Source of the DNA: an uncultured Eubacteriales bacterium
Lineage (GTDB): Bacteria; Bacillota; Clostridia; Oscillospirales; Acutalibacteraceae
Assembly: GCA_934486455.1 (NCBI GenBank)
Contig: CAKSPR010000010.1
Coordinates: 1-44,093 of the forward strand
Direction of reading: 5' to 3'
DNA length: 44,093 nucleotides
Every line of letters begins with the position of its first letter. Within the stretch, counting starts at the first letter, position 1. A program made the position numbers and the translations under genes. Below, one piece after another: positions 10,601-18,511 of this stretch. A model generated the notes under the pieces. The model worked only from the letters and a program-made list of their open reading frames with translations, ran no database searches and was not told the DNA's origin.

Positions 10601-11043
10601 TTTTTAAGCGAGCCGTCGGGAAGGGAGGCCTCGGCCTTTTTGAGCATCTCAACCGAAACCGAACAGTTTTTGAACTCCTTGACCGTTCCCACCATTCCTC
10701 TGATAAAATCGGGTTTTTTGCAAATCTTTTTATAGACCTTAAGCTCGCTCGAAAGCCTGCTTACGGCCGACGCCATAAACACCGCCCGTCCCGCGTCGTC
10801 TATTCGAGCCGAGCATATCCCGCCGTAAAGCTTAAAAAGGCGGTCGCAAAGCCGCGAAAAGGAAAGCACCTCAAAGTTCTCGCATTTTCCGTCGACAGAC
10901 ATCAGAGCTCTTTCGCTTTCAAAGGAAAACTGCTCGGGAACAATAAGTATCTGCGCCTCGGCGGTTGACCCTGTTTGCTTGATGAGACGGCGAATTTCTT
11001 CGGTCTTTCCGAAGCCTGCCCGTCCGAGTATCAGCTGAAGCAT
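7645..11043 (-). CDS. addB: ATP-dependent helicase/nuclease subunit B (AddB)
   Basis: This is the partner of AddA: it scans for the Chi-like sequence and supplies the second nuclease. The product is 1132 residues with the typical start MLQLILGRAGFGKT (Walker A at 6-13). The C-terminal nuclease has VVDYKTGTK. The four cysteines of the AddB iron-sulfur clasp are present: one in HRCGFMYLC and three in CKYCDYASVC near the end. The frame is open 46 codons further upstream, but that stretch covers the promoter and lacks family sequence; the ATG at 11043 follows GGGGTGAG. A low-complexity Ser/Asp/Gly/Gln-rich insert near residue 295 (around nt 10100-10200) is probably a disordered linker. Confidence 0.96.
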   Translation of the reverse strand: MLQLILGRAGFGKTEEIRRLIKQTGSTAEAQILIVPEQFSFESERALMSVDGKCENFEVLSFSRLCDRLFKLYGGICSARIDDAGRAVFMASAVSRLSSELKVYKKICKKPDFIRGMVGTVKEFKNCSVSVEMLKKAEASLPDGSLKNRLSEITLLYEGYSALLSVEYSDPPDDLTKACELIDEHGFFDGKTVFFDAFKGFTGRQFEIIERAVCSAKEVYISLPCDDMENTDSDIFYSVRETARALKQMCFLQNVDFKDPVVLTANRRHLPLLKEMERTVFSEPSGSADGSKQEKSDHGGGQNDEHNKQNDGQSSGGFDGEITVYEADTKYDEVDFAASQISRLIREEGYRFREISVIARKAEEYSSLIEQLFSRHGIPYFLDARRPVSGQPLMIAACTAFDVIRSSFSTEKLLTLLKSGLVSIDDNDLFELENYCFIWKIDKGDWRTDFVNNPKGMEEGFSEQDKETLEKLNTLRKKITAPLFKFESALKSAESLMQCAAALFEFLCDIDAAENLKSIAQSFAKNGDEQTADLVERSWDMLISALDRVALLSGEQSGDAEDFYNLFINLVSLMDMGSTPKGIDQVSIGSAPRTRPAEPRAVFVLGANDGVFPASSVSGGLLSDADRIKLCRCSLPISDHSTKSLCEEEFLFYSAVCAPSERLYISYSLSGDGFPSPRVVQIETLKGVRRLCKKQLKKYIDCEHAAFEKLTANYHAPTDETNALNAFFRQSGCQKFETLKNSRKINDTSLSPATARKLFSDNIRVSPTSVEAFHRCGFMYLCRAGFKARHLKPVEIDNQNRGTLIHFVFEKMFLKHGSRELSLLSDEQMKNEIHGLVFGFAKDIMGQADISGSFEYQLLNTEELLFLIIKHMAQEMAAGKFVTARCELPIGRNEQGAIPAFSVAFDRGLISVTGVVDRVDIYEHNQKTYFRVVDYKTGTKTFCPDELPYGLGLQMLIYLFAIEKYLKELGKTPVPAGVLYMPAREVSANAAKGEDEQSIYEKLKMKGIVLNDIDIIDAMDPARTGKYIPVKFSTAKGKEDTVVDSSVGNLAYPQFFERAKEQISGILEKMGQKIMEGCFPASPLDSEEQDGCKYCDYASVCPSSGATVHRTVKKLSKEQRREILKGGSVDEQ

Positions 11044-11068
11044 TTTTCTCACCCCGTTTTTCCTGTTT

Positions 11069-11097
11069 ATTTTAACATATTTAATACTATAATTCAA
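11069..11097 (-). promoter_or_regulatory. Candidate promoter of addBA
   Basis: On the minus strand TTGAAT (11092-11097) is separated by 17 nt from TAAAAT (11069-11074), 26 bp upstream of the addB start codon. The leader would be short. It is back to back with the promoter at 11118. Confidence 0.5.
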
Positions 11098-11117
11098 TGA
11101 ATTCCTGCCAAATGGCC

Positions 11118-11146
11118 TTGACTTGGGCGGCGAGCATATATATAAT
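11118..11146 (+). promoter_or_regulatory. Sigma-A promoter of the DUF4432 gene
   Basis: TTGACT (11118-11123), a 17-nt spacer and TATAAT (11141-11146). Transcription should begin near 11153, giving a leader of about 80 nt. Confidence 0.75.
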
Positions 11147-11159
11147 GATAATGCAAGGT

Positions 11160-11192
11160 AATGGGAGAAGTGTTTTTTCACCGTCTCCCATT
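11160..11192 (+). other. Hairpin in the leader of the DUF4432 transcript
   Basis: AATGGGAGA (11160-11168) pairs perfectly with TCTCCCATT (11184-11192), and GTG/CAC can pair inside around a U-rich loop. It lies just after the predicted transcription start. There is no U-run after it, so it is more likely an mRNA-stabilising 5' structure than a terminator. Confidence 0.5.
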
Positions 11193-11231
11193 ATAACACC
11201 CAAAACGCACCAAAAGGAGGACATAGCTTTT

Positions 11232-12269
11232 ATGATAAACGGATTTGAAAAAACAGGACATCTCAGCCAGCTTTTTTCGGTTGAAGAAATGCGCCTTTGC
11301 GGAGGAAAGGGCGACGGAATGAGAATTCTCCAGATGAAGAACGGCAAGGGTCTTATGGCCACATTTGTGCCCGATCGCTGTCTTGATCTTTACAGACTTG
11401 AATATAAGGGCATAAATCTCGGATTTTTCTCCCCCGCAGGATATGTGGCCCCTGCATATTACGATAAAAACGAATTCCTTCGTTCCTTTACGGCGGGATT
11501 CTTTACCACCTGCGGCCTCGACAGCGCCGGCGCTCCCTGCACCGACAACGGAGACGAGTGCGTTATGCACGGCCGCATCGGCAACACCCCCTGTGAGCAG
11601 CTTAGCTATAACGCCGATTATTCGGGAGATCATCCCGTCATAACTGCCTCGGCAAATGTCAGAGAGGGCGCGATTTTTGCCGAAAAAATGCTTCTTCGCA
11701 GAGAAATAAAAATGGAGAACAACTCCATATATATTACCGATACGGTTACAAACGAAAGCGGTCTTACCCAGCCCTCAATGCAGCTTTATCATATGAATAT
11801 GGGCTATCCGCTTTTGGACGAAGGGGTCGAGCTGCTCATTCCCGCCAAAAGCACCCTGCCGAGAGACAAGCGGGCCGAGGAGGGGATCGACGAATGGGAT
11901 TATTTCCCCGCTCCCACCCCCGGATTTGACGAGCAGTGCTATTATCACCGCCTCGGCGTTAAAAACGGCAAAACCGCTGTTGCCATATATAATCAGAGGT
12001 TGGGCGTAGGCGTTAAGATCGGATTTTATGCCGACACCTTAAACCATTTTACCCAGTGGAAAATGCCCGGCACAAGAGATTATGTACTCGGCCTTGAGCC
12101 GGCCAACTGCCGCGTTGAGGGCAGAGATAACATGAGAAGGATCGGAAAGCTTAAAGAGATCGCACCCTTTGAATCGGTCACATTCAGGCTTTGCATAGAA
12201 ATAATCGACGGCGACGAGGCGGCAAATGAGGTAAGGGAGGAAATATATTCATTAAAGCAGGGAGAATAA
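11232..12269 (+). CDS. DUF4432 family protein, aldose 1-epimerase-like
   Basis: The product has 345 residues. The region PDRCLDLYRLEYKGINLGF, followed by a phenylalanine/glycine-rich FTAGFFTTCGLDSAG and CVMHGRIGNTP, matches the DUF4432 branch of the galactose-mutarotase-like superfamily, whose members have a beta-supersandwich fold and conserved His/Glu residues in the sugar pocket. The substrate is not known from sequence; a sugar or sugar-derivative mutarotase role is an inference. No signal peptide is seen, so it should be cytoplasmic. The start at 11232 follows AAAGGAGG; an open stretch from 11097 is upstream leader and includes the promoter. The gene is monocistronic, with no sugar transporter or kinase next to it. 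Confidence 0.85.
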   Translation: MINGFEKTGHLSQLFSVEEMRLCGGKGDGMRILQMKNGKGLMATFVPDRCLDLYRLEYKGINLGFFSPAGYVAPAYYDKNEFLRSFTAGFFTTCGLDSAGAPCTDNGDECVMHGRIGNTPCEQLSYNADYSGDHPVITASANVREGAIFAEKMLLRREIKMENNSIYITDTVTNESGLTQPSMQLYHMNMGYPLLDEGVELLIPAKSTLPRDKRAEEGIDEWDYFPAPTPGFDEQCYYHRLGVKNGKTAVAIYNQRLGVGVKIGFYADTLNHFTQWKMPGTRDYVLGLEPANCRVEGRDNMRRIGKLKEIAPFESVTFRLCIEIIDGDEAANEVREEIYSLKQGE

Positions 12270-12311
12270 CATTTTTTACAATATAATTGAGACACAATGC
12301 TTTAAAAATAC

Positions 12312-12340
12312 TTGACAAAAAATACGGTTTATAGTATGAT
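12312..12340 (+). promoter_or_regulatory. Sigma-A promoter of the InlB-repeat protein
   Basis: A consensus TTGACA (12312-12317), a 17-nt spacer and TATGAT (12335-12340). It predicts a start near 12347 and a leader of about 55 nt. Confidence 0.75.
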
Positions 12341-12402
12341 AATTTAGAACATTTGGCGTATTTTCTCTAATGTCTCGAAAGTTTTTTATGGAGGGAAATT
12401 TA

Positions 12403-15402
12403 ATGAAACTGAAAAAAGCTTTATCGGTTTTGGTTGCGGCGGCAATGATGCTCACCGTAGTATCCTTGTCCTTCAGCGCCTTTGCCGAGTCCGCTTCTGC
12501 ACAGCAGGTCGTCAGCGCCATCGACGCTCTGCCTGAGGACTACCGGCTCCCCGTAGCCGACCAAAACGCTGTGATCGACGCCATCGGCGCCTATGAAAGC
12601 CTGAGCGAAGACCAAAAAGCCCAGGTTACCAACATCGACAAACTCAATAAGGATATTGCTTCCTTAAACGGCCTGTCCGACATCTGGGTTATTTACAACG
12701 GAAACGGCGGAGTCACCGAGTACGGCGACAGCTCCTTCCCGGTGGAAACCAAGGGTCAGGACTGTGTTGCCGGAAACAACATATTCTATAACAACGGGTA
12801 TGAGTTCCTTCATTGGTCGACTGCCCTTGCAGACGGACTTAACTTTGACATCGGCAAGGAATTTTCGCCCGCTTCAACACTGTCGCAGCTCATTTCGAGA
12901 GAGGGCGGCACAGAGGGAAACGCCTACAAATATTATTACTTTGCATATGCAAGCGCCGAGGATCTTAAGGCCGACCTCGCAGAGGCCGCCGATCCCGCCG
13001 ATCCCTTCGGAACGAATGCCGGCGCAAGAGCCATAAGCCGCGATGAAAACGGAAATGCCGTTAAGGTTTGGCAGATAAATCTTTATGCCGTTTGGGACAA
13101 TGTCGAAAAGACCCCCGTGACCAATGTCTTTGTCTCCAACTATCCCGAGAATGTCGGCGGTGAGTACGGCGAAAAGCACATCACCGCATACGAGGGCTAT
13201 AACGGCCACACCATTTACAATCCCTTTGAACAGATCGCCATTCCCGATACCGACAAGGTATGCGTGTTCAAGGCATGGGCAGATGAAAACGGCAACGAGT
13301 TTGCCGAGGGCGAGCAGTACACCGACCCCGTAGAGGGCGTTACTGCGGGAAAAACCTTCTATGCCACCTGGAAAGAGGAAACCAAGGCAACCGTCACCTA
13401 CAACTCCAATAATCCCAACGGGGAAAGCGCTCAGTACATCGACAATGAGGCCGATCATTTCGTCGGCGAACAGTACAAGACCATGACATGGGCCAACCTC
13501 GAAAGAAAAGGCGAAGGCTTTGTAAAGCCCGATGACTATAAATTCGCCGGTTGGAACACCGCCGCCGACGGAAGCGGCACGGCTTATGCCGCCAATAAGC
13601 CCCTCACGCTTGAGGGCGACCTTACCCTTTATGCACAGTGGTCGCAGGTTGCAAACTTCACCTACAATTCCAACTATCCCGGCGAGAATGTCGAGCAAAA
13701 GACCTTCCTTCGCACATGGGATACCGGAACCACCAAAAACATTGACAAGCTGGAAGACATAAAGAGCTTTGCCGCTCCCGAAGGCTATGCCTTTATGGGC
13801 TGGAACACCGCCGCCGACGGAAGCGGAGATTCTTACGAGCCCGGTGCCGAGATCAAGGTTACTCAGAGTCTCGACCTTTATGCTCAGTGGGAGCAGCTTT
13901 CGGCTTACACCATAACCTATAAGTCCAACGATAAGGCCGACCTCAGCGTTACCAGAACGGTATACGGCAAGGCCGGAATAGACATCAAGAGCAACACCAT
14001 TGTTCTTGAGAACAGCGACTATAAAAACATTGCGGGTCTGCTTTCCTGGAACACCAAGGCCGACGGAACCGGCGAAAGCTATGCTGCCGGTGCGGAATTC
14101 ACCATTATCGGCGACCAGACCTTCTATGCTCAGTGGGACAATGCCGCTCACAACATGGAATTTACCTTTATCGACCTGCCCGAAAAGGCTGAGGTTACCG
14201 CCGACAGCGTGGAAACCATCAGAGCCGCAAGAAAGGCCTACGATGCACTTCCTGCCGAATCTCAGGGCAGAGTACGCAGTTATAAGAGACTTGTGGACGC
14301 CGAATCCTACTGCGCTCCCCACGACATTTGGGTGCTTTACGACGGCAACGGCGGAACCATCGAGTCCGACGGAAGCCACAGCACAAGAAAGATTCTTTCC
14401 GACATCTATCAGGTAAACGACAGCTTTACCTCTTCGGGCAATATCTTCTCCTACATTAACCCCGACAACGGCCTTGAATTCCCCTTCCTTTACTGGTGCA
14501 CCGACATTACCGGCGGTTACACCTTCGGAGCCGAAAAAACCGTTGATATCAACAGTGTTCTCGGCAAATATGTTGACAATCCCACCGCTGCCGGTCGCGA
14601 CGCCTTCTTCGATTATGTCTATGCCAGCATCGAGGATCAGAAGGCCGACAGACTTGATGCACAGGTTAACGACACCGCCAACACCGGTGCAAGATCTGTT
14701 TATAAAACCGCCTCGGGAGAGGGCATTAAGGTCTGGCAGATCAGCCTCTATGCCATCTGGGACAACATCAGCAAGGAATATCTCACCAACACCTATTACC
14801 CCAACTTCCCCGAATCCATCAAATCTCTTGAACCCGGAAGTGTGACCGATGAGGTTATAATGGGCGACAGCGCCTTTACCCTTGAGAATGTTTTCGAGGA
14901 TGTTACAAGCACTCTCGGAATCGAGCTTGCCGGATGGTGTGTCGATCCCAAGGGGAACGATGAGATATTCGATCCCGGCATGGAATACACCGATCCCGTT
15001 GACGGCGCTACCGCAGCAATGAACTTCTACGCTCAGTGGGAGCCGGTTGAGGTGGAATTCACCATAACCTACGACTCCAACGACGAGTACGGCGATACCT
15101 ACGACGAGCTTATTTCCGAGTACGGTCCCGTTCCGATCGAGGCTGAGGTTATCGGCTGTCCCATGGACTTTACAAATGACGGCTACTTCTACAGCTGGAA
15201 TACCGAGCCCGACGGAAGCGGCGTTACCTATGAAGAGGGCGATCTTATCCGCCTTACGGAGGATATCACCCTTTACGCCCAGTGGGACGGCGACGAAGAA
15301 TTCGCCGATGTTGATACCGGTGACAGCACAATGGTTGCCGGAGCCATTGCCGTTGCGGCCGCCGCAGCCGGACTGTTTATAGTTTTCAAAAAGAAAAAAT
15401 AG
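12403..15402 (+). CDS. Surface protein with InlB B-type repeats and C-terminal membrane anchor
   Basis: The product has 999 residues. A signal peptide occupies 1-28 (MKLKKALSVLVAAAMM... ending SAFA). Residues about 32-92 form a three-helix repeat of the kind found in the protein at 1-3468. Then come several Listeria-Bacteroides (InlB B, Flg_new) repeats, recognisable by WNTAADGSG...Y followed by LTLYAQW. The whole N-terminal part recurs in the second half (DIWVIYNGNGG against DIWVLYDGNGG; VWQINLYAVWDN against VWQISLYAIWDN), showing a large internal duplication. The C terminus is VDTGDSTMVAG, about 20 hydrophobic residues and FKKKK, shaped like a cell-wall sorting signal but without LPXTG. The ATG at 12403 follows GGAGGG; two upstream in-frame ATGs lack a site. 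The role is probably adhesion or surface display. Confidence 0.88.
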   Translation: MKLKKALSVLVAAAMMLTVVSLSFSAFAESASAQQVVSAIDALPEDYRLPVADQNAVIDAIGAYESLSEDQKAQVTNIDKLNKDIASLNGLSDIWVIYNGNGGVTEYGDSSFPVETKGQDCVAGNNIFYNNGYEFLHWSTALADGLNFDIGKEFSPASTLSQLISREGGTEGNAYKYYYFAYASAEDLKADLAEAADPADPFGTNAGARAISRDENGNAVKVWQINLYAVWDNVEKTPVTNVFVSNYPENVGGEYGEKHITAYEGYNGHTIYNPFEQIAIPDTDKVCVFKAWADENGNEFAEGEQYTDPVEGVTAGKTFYATWKEETKATVTYNSNNPNGESAQYIDNEADHFVGEQYKTMTWANLERKGEGFVKPDDYKFAGWNTAADGSGTAYAANKPLTLEGDLTLYAQWSQVANFTYNSNYPGENVEQKTFLRTWDTGTTKNIDKLEDIKSFAAPEGYAFMGWNTAADGSGDSYEPGAEIKVTQSLDLYAQWEQLSAYTITYKSNDKADLSVTRTVYGKAGIDIKSNTIVLENSDYKNIAGLLSWNTKADGTGESYAAGAEFTIIGDQTFYAQWDNAAHNMEFTFIDLPEKAEVTADSVETIRAARKAYDALPAESQGRVRSYKRLVDAESYCAPHDIWVLYDGNGGTIESDGSHSTRKILSDIYQVNDSFTSSGNIFSYINPDNGLEFPFLYWCTDITGGYTFGAEKTVDINSVLGKYVDNPTAAGRDAFFDYVYASIEDQKADRLDAQVNDTANTGARSVYKTASGEGIKVWQISLYAIWDNISKEYLTNTYYPNFPESIKSLEPGSVTDEVIMGDSAFTLENVFEDVTSTLGIELAGWCVDPKGNDEIFDPGMEYTDPVDGATAAMNFYAQWEPVEVEFTITYDSNDEYGDTYDELISEYGPVPIEAEVIGCPMDFTNDGYFYSWNTEPDGSGVTYEEGDLIRLTEDITLYAQWDGDEEFADVDTGDSTMVAGAIAVAAAAAGLFIVFKKKK

Positions 15403-15455
15403 CAGCTTCGGCCATGTAACGGCGGAAATTAAATCCCCGTGAGTTACCTTTAATT

Positions 15456-15496
15456 AAAAAAACGCCGCCGTCCTGAAAAGACGGCGGCGTTTTTGC
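15456..15496 (+). terminator. Terminator of the InlB-repeat gene
   Basis: A GC-rich 11-bp stem (ACGCCGCCGTC, 15462-15472, with 15480-15490) is flanked by an A-tract and TTTTT. It lies about 55 bp after the stop and may act in both directions. Confidence 0.85.
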
Positions 15497-15556
15497 GCCG
15501 ACCGTGACGGAGGACAGAAAAAGACAGTCTTTTAAATGACCCGACCGACAAGCTGC

Positions 15557-15597
15557 AAAAAAACGCGCCCGTGTAAAATTTGCGGACGCGATTTTTA
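15557..15597 (-). terminator. Bidirectional hairpin, candidate murC operon terminator
   Basis: CGCGCCCG (15564-15571) pairs with CGGACGCG (15583-15590) with one G-U pair. It is flanked by seven A on the left, which are a U-run on the minus strand, and ATTTTTATTT on the right. It is about 275 nt beyond the murC stop, implying a long 3' untranslated region. Confidence 0.6.
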
Positions 15598-15864
15598 TTT
15601 ATAAATGATTTATATTTGTTTTCCCCACCTTGGCGTGTGCGGTCGGCAGGGCATGTCATCACAGGAAACCGACTTGTATAAGGCGGGTGCGGCCGTGCCG
15701 CAGAAAGCCGACGCTGGGGCGGATACGGCCGACGCAAAACGCTTGCGTGAAGGTATAAGCCAAGCGGCGGTGTAATGAGGGCGGGTGCGGTCAGGCACGG
15801 GGCGGTGCGTTAAGGCATACAGGGTGCAGGCCTGCACCGTCAGTGCGGGACGGCCGGGCTTTTA
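15598..15864. other. Gene-free stretch between the murC stop and the terminator
   Basis: No convincing gene is seen; short minus-strand frames here lack ribosome-binding sites and family features. A perfect 16-bp palindrome (GGTGCAGGCCTGCACC, 15823-15838) lies near the murC stop. The minus strand is rich in short C-rich words such as CCGCACCCGCC, which occurs twice. Confidence 0.5.
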
Positions 15865-17811
15865 TCAGGTCAATTTTTCAAGAACGGTTTTGTAAAGCTC
15901 GGAAGGATCTTTAAGAAAGTTTTCCTTTGCGATGTTGGCCTGCATTGCGTCGGCCACCAAAAATTTAACCGACATAAGCTCAAGAGAGCCGTCCTTTATG
16001 ACAATCGACACCTCATAGCCCGAGTCGGTCTTTGTTATGTCGATCTCGTTTTCTTTGAGCGCTCTTGCCTTTGAAAGCAACGCCGTAGCCTGCCTTACCG
16101 CCCTTTCTCTGACCGAGAAGGGGAGCGAGGTTTCAAGCATTTCGGCAAATTCTCTGCCCTTTAAGGTGAGAGAAAAGCAGTTTTCACCGTCCTCTTCGCC
16201 GACATTGACCGCCTGGGTCTTGATAAGCTCGGAAAGAGCCTGAGACAGGTTCCAGTAGCTTGCCAGACCGTCGGTTTGAATGGCTTCGTCAATGAGACTG
16301 CGCCTAAGGGGCGTTCCCACCGTTTTAAGCATATAGCAAACAAGTATCTTTATGTCGTCAATATCTCTCAGTCCGCCCACCTCTACGCCGTAATCAAAGC
16401 CGGTTGTATGGCGGCGCTGGGGAACATCCTCAACCACTCTTGCCGAGACCTTGTCAAGCTCTCCTGCACCCACCGTGATTATAAGATCGCCGGGGCGGGC
16501 GATTTTCCGAAGAAATTCCACCATGTCGTCGAAATCGGGCATATAGTAAGAGCCTTCGATTTTTGCCGCAAGATCGCGGGAGGTGATGTTGGTGGTGTTT
16601 CTTTCTCGGGCGGCGTATATGTCGGCCAGCACGAGAATGTCGGGGCGGGAAAGCTGTTTGACAAAATCGTCGAAAAATGCGGCGGTGCGGGAAAAGGTAT
16701 GGGGCTGGAAGGCGCAGATTATGCGCTCATAGCCCATGCTTTGCGCCATATCAAAAAGCACCTTCAGCTCGCCGGGATGGTGGGCATAATCGTCGTATAC
16801 CATGGCGCCGGAATATTGCCCTTTAAATTCAAATCTTCTGGCAACACCGCCGTAGGAGGAAAGACCCCGTTCGACGGAATCGGGATCAAGTCCTATGGAA
16901 AAGGCGGCGGCGGCGGCACCGAGAGCGTTTAAGATGTTGTGCCGTCCCGGTACGAGAAGGCGTATGTGAGCCTGTTTCTGACCGTTAAAATAAAGGTCAA
17001 ACTCTCCCATTCCGTGGTTGAATTTAATTTTTTCCGCGGTCACATCGGCGTCGCTGTCTATTCCGAAGGTTATCTTTTTGCGGTCGACATCCCTGACCGC
17101 GTCGAGGGTGTTTTGATCGTCGGAATTGATGACGACAATACCCCTGTCGGCCGGAGTTTTAAGGGCAAATTCTTTAAAGGAATGTTTAACATCGTCGAGA
17201 TCCTTAAAAAAATCAATATGGTCGCATTCCACATTCATTATGACGGCAACGGTGGGGAAAAACTTCAAAAAGGAGTTGCAGTATTCACATGCCTCCAAAA
17301 TAATCGTATCTCCCTTGCCGACGCGATGTCCTCCTCCGATAAGCGGGAGAGAACCGCCTATCATGACCGTAGGATCGGCCGAGGCAGCCATGGCAATGTG
17401 GGTGAGCATGGAGGTGGTTGTGGTTTTCCCGTGGGTGCCCGAAATGCATACGGCGTTTTTATACCGCTGCATAATGGCTCCCCAGCCTTCAGCCCGCGAA
17501 AAAACGGGAATTCCGAGCTTTCTCGCCTCTACGATTTCGGGATTGTCGTCCTTTATGGCGGCCGAGCGGATTATATAATCGGCTTCTCTGATATTTTCGG
17601 CAAAATGTCCCACATAAATCTTTACCTTTTGTCTGGAAAGGCTTTTTGTGGCCGAGCTGCTTTGCATATCCGAGCCGGTTATTTTATGACCGCTTTCAAG
17701 AAGAGTTTCGGCCAGCGAGCACATTGAAACTCCGCCGATTCCGATGAGGTGGGCGGTTTTTTGTTTATCCTTTATAAAATCCGAAATATCCGGACGGTTG
17801 CTTTTTCCCAT
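15865..17811 (-). CDS. murC: UDP-N-acetylmuramate--L-alanine ligase fused to a DUF4364-like domain
   Basis: MurC adds L-alanine to UDP-MurNAc, the first peptide step of cytoplasmic peptidoglycan precursor synthesis. Residues 1-460 are a full MurC: IGIGGVSMCSLAE near the N terminus, ISGTHGKTTTTSML (ATP loop, near 120), NVECDHIDF, YDDYAHHPGE and a final GAGELDKV. The protein is 648 residues, about 190 longer than usual. From about residue 475 it reads GGLRDIDDIKILVCYML, then NLSQALSELI, FSLTLKGREFAEML and a C-terminal alpha/beta segment. This matches my memory of DUF4364, normally a separate winged-helix protein of about 175 residues in Clostridia. The frame is continuous. The start follows AGAGGTG. 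It is third in rex-propeller-murC, 11 nt after the preceding stop. Confidence 0.93.
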   Translation of the reverse strand: MGKSNRPDISDFIKDKQKTAHLIGIGGVSMCSLAETLLESGHKITGSDMQSSSATKSLSRQKVKIYVGHFAENIREADYIIRSAAIKDDNPEIVEARKLGIPVFSRAEGWGAIMQRYKNAVCISGTHGKTTTTSMLTHIAMAASADPTVMIGGSLPLIGGGHRVGKGDTIILEACEYCNSFLKFFPTVAVIMNVECDHIDFFKDLDDVKHSFKEFALKTPADRGIVVINSDDQNTLDAVRDVDRKKITFGIDSDADVTAEKIKFNHGMGEFDLYFNGQKQAHIRLLVPGRHNILNALGAAAAAFSIGLDPDSVERGLSSYGGVARRFEFKGQYSGAMVYDDYAHHPGELKVLFDMAQSMGYERIICAFQPHTFSRTAAFFDDFVKQLSRPDILVLADIYAARERNTTNITSRDLAAKIEGSYYMPDFDDMVEFLRKIARPGDLIITVGAGELDKVSARVVEDVPQRRHTTGFDYGVEVGGLRDIDDIKILVCYMLKTVGTPLRRSLIDEAIQTDGLASYWNLSQALSELIKTQAVNVGEEDGENCFSLTLKGREFAEMLETSLPFSVRERAVRQATALLSKARALKENEIDITKTDSGYEVSIVIKDGSLELMSVKFLVADAMQANIAKENFLKDPSELYKTVLEKLT

Positions 17812-17822
17812 AAGTACACCTC

Positions 17823-18497
17823 TTACAATTTAAAAATTCCTTTGTCGGTCAGTACAAATTCGTTGGAGTTGATTTTTTCATAGTCCTTAACAGGCTCTTT
17901 AAAACGAAGATAATCTGCAACCGTGAAATTTTCGGTGTCTATTTCAATTATTTTGTTTTGGTCGGTTGCACAAACGCGGAGGCGGTTTTCCTCTCCTGCG
18001 TAAATTCCCGAAAGTCCGCCGGGCAGGTCGTTTTCCCCGCCTATTCTGAGCGTTCTTCTCAGGTGGTGTTCAACCGAATAGGCGATAACGGCCGAAGGAT
18101 TTTTATAGGTCGCCCAAACGGTGTTTCCGAAAATGGCAAGTCCCGAAGGAGCCTGATCCTTATAGAGCATGTGGCCGCTCCATTCAATGCTTCCGTCCTT
18201 GCCGTATATGCTGGCACTTCCGTCTTTGAGCACAATGAGAGCGCGGAAATCCGAAAGAATTACCGCCCTGCAGGAAATGAATTCATTAGGGTCGCTTTCA
18301 AACTTTTCGAAGATGTTTCCGAATTTGCCCAGCAAAAAGACGCTTCTTGTCACCGGCGAGACCGCCCCCGAGGAGCAGTCGTACATACGGTATACCACCG
18401 AGGTCTTTCCGTCGTATTCGTCCTGCTTTGCGACAAAAACAAGACTGTTCTGACTTCTGACCATTTGAAGTGTTCCCTGTCCGTATATTTGTTTCAT
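17823..18497 (-). CDS. Uncharacterised beta-propeller-like protein
   Basis: I do not recognise a named family. The 224 residues consist of short beta-rich segments that look like propeller blades (for example SLVFVAKQD, VIYSVEHH-type strands, LRVCATDQNKIIEIDTENF and FVLTDKGIFKL). There is no signal peptide or membrane segment, so it should be cytoplasmic. It sits 14 nt after rex and 11 nt before murC on the same strand, implying one transcript. The start ATG is preceded by GAGGTG. Tight linkage to a redox regulator and a cell-wall enzyme hints at a regulatory or sensing role, but this is only context. Confidence 0.75.
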   Translation of the reverse strand: MKQIYGQGTLQMVRSQNSLVFVAKQDEYDGKTSVVYRMYDCSSGAVSPVTRSVFLLGKFGNIFEKFESDPNEFISCRAVILSDFRALIVLKDGSASIYGKDGSIEWSGHMLYKDQAPSGLAIFGNTVWATYKNPSAVIAYSVEHHLRRTLRIGGENDLPGGLSGIYAGEENRLRVCATDQNKIIEIDTENFTVADYLRFKEPVKDYEKINSNEFVLTDKGIFKL

Positions 18498-18511
18498 AAG
18501 AGCACCTCAAA

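Noticed and set aside
12874..14379. 501-codon open frame on the minus strand
   Set aside because: It lies wholly antisense to the InlB-repeat gene, is a low-information Gly/Val-rich translation without domains, and arises from the codon bias of the real gene.
15370..15402. LPXTG sorting signal in the InlB-repeat protein
   Set aside because: The hydrophobic tail and lysines are present but no LPXTG or close variant precedes them.
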